A DNA stretch of 6,521 nucleotides, from assembly GCA_019136175.1 (NCBI GenBank), contig JAGVUS010000310.1:1-6521 (forward strand). The letters are read 5' to 3'. The stretch's first letter is position 1. The number at the start of each line of letters is the position of its first letter. This DNA comes from Chloroflexota bacterium. GTDB lineage: Bacteria; Chloroflexota; Anaerolineae; Anaerolineales; Anaerolineaceae. Both the position numbers and the translations under genes were made by a program. Below the pieces are notes generated by a model, which worked only from the letters and a program-made list of their open reading frames with translations, was not told the origin of the DNA and ran no database searches. This document shows positions 5,397-6,521 of the stretch, piece by piece.

Positions 5397-6305
5397 TTAT
5401 TCCTGTCCCGCCCGCAGCCGCAGGTAGGACTCATACCGGTCCGGGTGGACAGTGCCGTTTTCCACTGCCTGCCGTACAGCGCAGCCCGGTTCGTTCTGGT
5501 GGGTGCAGTCATTGTACCGGCAGGCGGAGACCAGTTCCCGTAGTTCGGGGAAATAGCCGTCCAGTTCCTCCGGCTGGGTATCCCATAATGCCAGCGAACG
5601 CAGCCCCGGCAGGTCTGCCACGTATCCCCCGCTGTGCAGGGCGTGGAGTTCCCGCACCACGGTGGTGTGCCGCCCGCGGTTGCCGTAGCTGCCAATCTCG
5701 CGCACGTGCAGCCCCAGTTCCGGCTGGACGGCATTCAGCAGGCTGGATTTGCCCACGCCTGAAGGTCCCGCCAGCCCGGTCATCCTGCCTGTCAGCCGCT
5801 GGCGCAGTTTGTCAATCCCCAGCCCGGTTTTGGCGGAGAGCAGCAGGACGGGGTAGCCCAGCGGCGGGTACATGGAGAACAGTTCCGCTGCCCGGGCTTC
5901 ATCCAGCAGGTCCACCTTGTTGACGGCGATCAGCGCGGGCAAACCCTGTTTCTCGCAGATGACCAGGAAGCGGTCCAGCATGCGCAGGCGCGGGGCGGGC
6001 TGGGTACACGAAAACACCAGCACCACCTGGTCGAGGTTTGCCACCAGCACCTGGCGGTAATCCCCGCGCGGGGTGGGCGCCAGCCGCACCAGTTCACTGT
6101 GCCGCGGCTGGATGACATCAATCCTGCCGCTGCCATCCTCCAGCAGCTGCACTTCCACGGTATCCCCCACGGCAGCCAGGTCCGCCCTGGCAGGTCCGCG
6201 CTTGAGCCGCCCGCGAAGCTGGCAGAGCACCCGGCGATTCCCAATCTGGACGGTGTAAAAACCGCTCTGGTAACGGACGACAGTCCCAACAATCAGCTCG
6301 GACAT
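5397..6305 (-). CDS. rsgA: Small-subunit ribosome biogenesis GTPase RsgA (YjeQ/YloQ)
   Basis: RsgA is a circularly permuted GTPase that checks late maturation of the 30S subunit near the decoding centre and is released on GTP hydrolysis. The 302-residue length is typical. Residues ~1-65 form the OB-fold. The G motifs follow in permuted order: G4 NKVD (129-132), G5 SAKT (157-160), G1 GPSGVGKSS (180-188), switch-I GRHTT (211-215) and G3 DLPG (231-234). The C-terminal zinc finger has C262, C267, H269 and C275 in CRYNDCTHQNEPGC. G3 reads DLPG instead of the commoner DTPG or DSPG, and LWD (W241, D242) follows where relatives such as E. coli have LWH. The start ATG lies 3 bases beyond the stop of the upstream penicillin-binding protein gene, so the two are probably co-transcribed. 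Its own Shine-Dalgarno is weak: GGAGA about 16 bases upstream. Confidence 0.96.
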   Translation of the reverse strand: MSELIVGTVVRYQSGFYTVQIGNRRVLCQLRGRLKRGPARADLAAVGDTVEVQLLEDGSGRIDVIQPRHSELVRLAPTPRGDYRQVLVANLDQVVLVFSCTQPAPRLRMLDRFLVICEKQGLPALIAVNKVDLLDEARAAELFSMYPPLGYPVLLLSAKTGLGIDKLRQRLTGRMTGLAGPSGVGKSSLLNAVQPELGLHVREIGSYGNRGRHTTVVRELHALHSGGYVADLPGLRSLALWDTQPEELDGYFPELRELVSACRYNDCTHQNEPGCAVRQAVENGTVHPDRYESYLRLRAGQE

Positions 6306-6308
6306 GGG

Positions 6309-6521
6309 CTACGGTTCGGGTGTCTCCGTCCGGGTGACGTAATAACTCGATTCCCACGGGTACAGGCGGGACGGCTTGCCGGTGTAGTAGACTTCCACCA
6401 CCCGCCGGAAGATGGGCGCGCCAATTTCGGAACCCTCTCCGGCATTTTCCGCCAGCACCACCACGGCAATATCGGGCTTGTCCTCGCGGTTGGTGTTGGT
6501 GTACCCGGCAAACCAGGCATG
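6309..6521 (-). CDS. C-terminal end of a penicillin-binding protein transpeptidase (5' part outside window)
   Basis: Reading leftward from the window edge gives 70 residues and a TAG stop at 6309-6311. The segment begins HAWFAGYTNTN, the part that normally follows the KTGTAE-like box of class B penicillin-binding proteins. It continues with KPDIAVVVLAENAGEGSEIGAP and FRRVVEVYYTGKPSRLYPWES, matching the last beta-strand and C-terminal helix of the transpeptidase domain. Such enzymes cross-link peptidoglycan peptides outside the membrane; the PBP2/MrdA branch is plausible, but the catalytic Ser and KTG motifs lie outside the window. The gene ends 3 bases before rsgA, implying one transcript. 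Family assignment is good, subfamily uncertain. Confidence 0.8.
   Translation of the reverse strand, partial: HAWFAGYTNTNREDKPDIAVVVLAENAGEGSEIGAPIFRRVVEVYYTGKPSRLYPWESSYYVTRTETPEP

Noticed and set aside
5384..5923. 179-residue plus-strand frame opposite rsgA
   Set aside because: It is a shadow of rsgA, whose GTPase and zinc-finger motifs are all intact on the minus strand; the product is Pro/Arg/Ala-rich with no domain.
6293..6520. 75-residue minus-strand frame at the right edge
   Set aside because: The neighbouring frame (6309-6521) translates to a clear penicillin-binding protein C-terminus; the 75-residue Pro/Arg-rich frame is its shadow.

Overview
The window is a compact, GC-rich, ordinary-looking chromosomal segment from a bacterium. 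The protein styles point to Chloroflexota, probably an Anaerolineae-like lineage: a DnaD-domain protein directly after dnaB, a zinc-finger DnaI-type ATPase with two AAA+ domains, and a stand-alone OadA/PycB-type carboxyltransferase. This taxonomic placement is inferred from remembered family resemblance, not from a search. No tRNA, rRNA, CRISPR array, insertion sequence or prophage gene was recognised.

Bases 1-3605 (+ strand) form a tight replication operon. It begins with the acidic C-terminal tail of an unidentified protein, whose stop overlaps the start of dnaB (ATGA). Then come the replicative helicase DnaB, a DnaD-domain primosomal protein whose Shine-Dalgarno overlaps the dnaB stop, and a helicase-loader-like ATPase that starts 80 bases inside the DnaD gene. 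The inferred logic is a Bacillus-like loading system: the DnaD protein recruits or remodels DNA, the DnaI/DnaC-like ATPase delivers DnaB, and all three are co-translated. The most unusual object in the window is this ATPase. It carries two tandem AAA+ modules, nearly identical in DNA around the P-loop but diverged elsewhere, and the second lacks the sensor-1 asparagine.

Bases 3606-3822 are a more AT-rich intergenic region. They hold a nested palindrome after the loader stop, a perfect TATAAT -10 box, and a leader that can fold into a hairpin. The following gene (3823-5313, +) is a carboxyltransferase of the oxaloacetate decarboxylase alpha / pyruvate carboxylase subunit B type without its own biotin domain, so it must work with a biotin carrier encoded elsewhere.

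Bases 5314-5396 separate two convergent genes and contain a 15-bp stem that looks like a shared transcription terminator. On the minus strand, reading leftward from the right edge, lie the C-terminal end of a penicillin-binding protein transpeptidase and, 3 bases after its stop, the ribosome-assembly GTPase RsgA. These two probably share one transcript.
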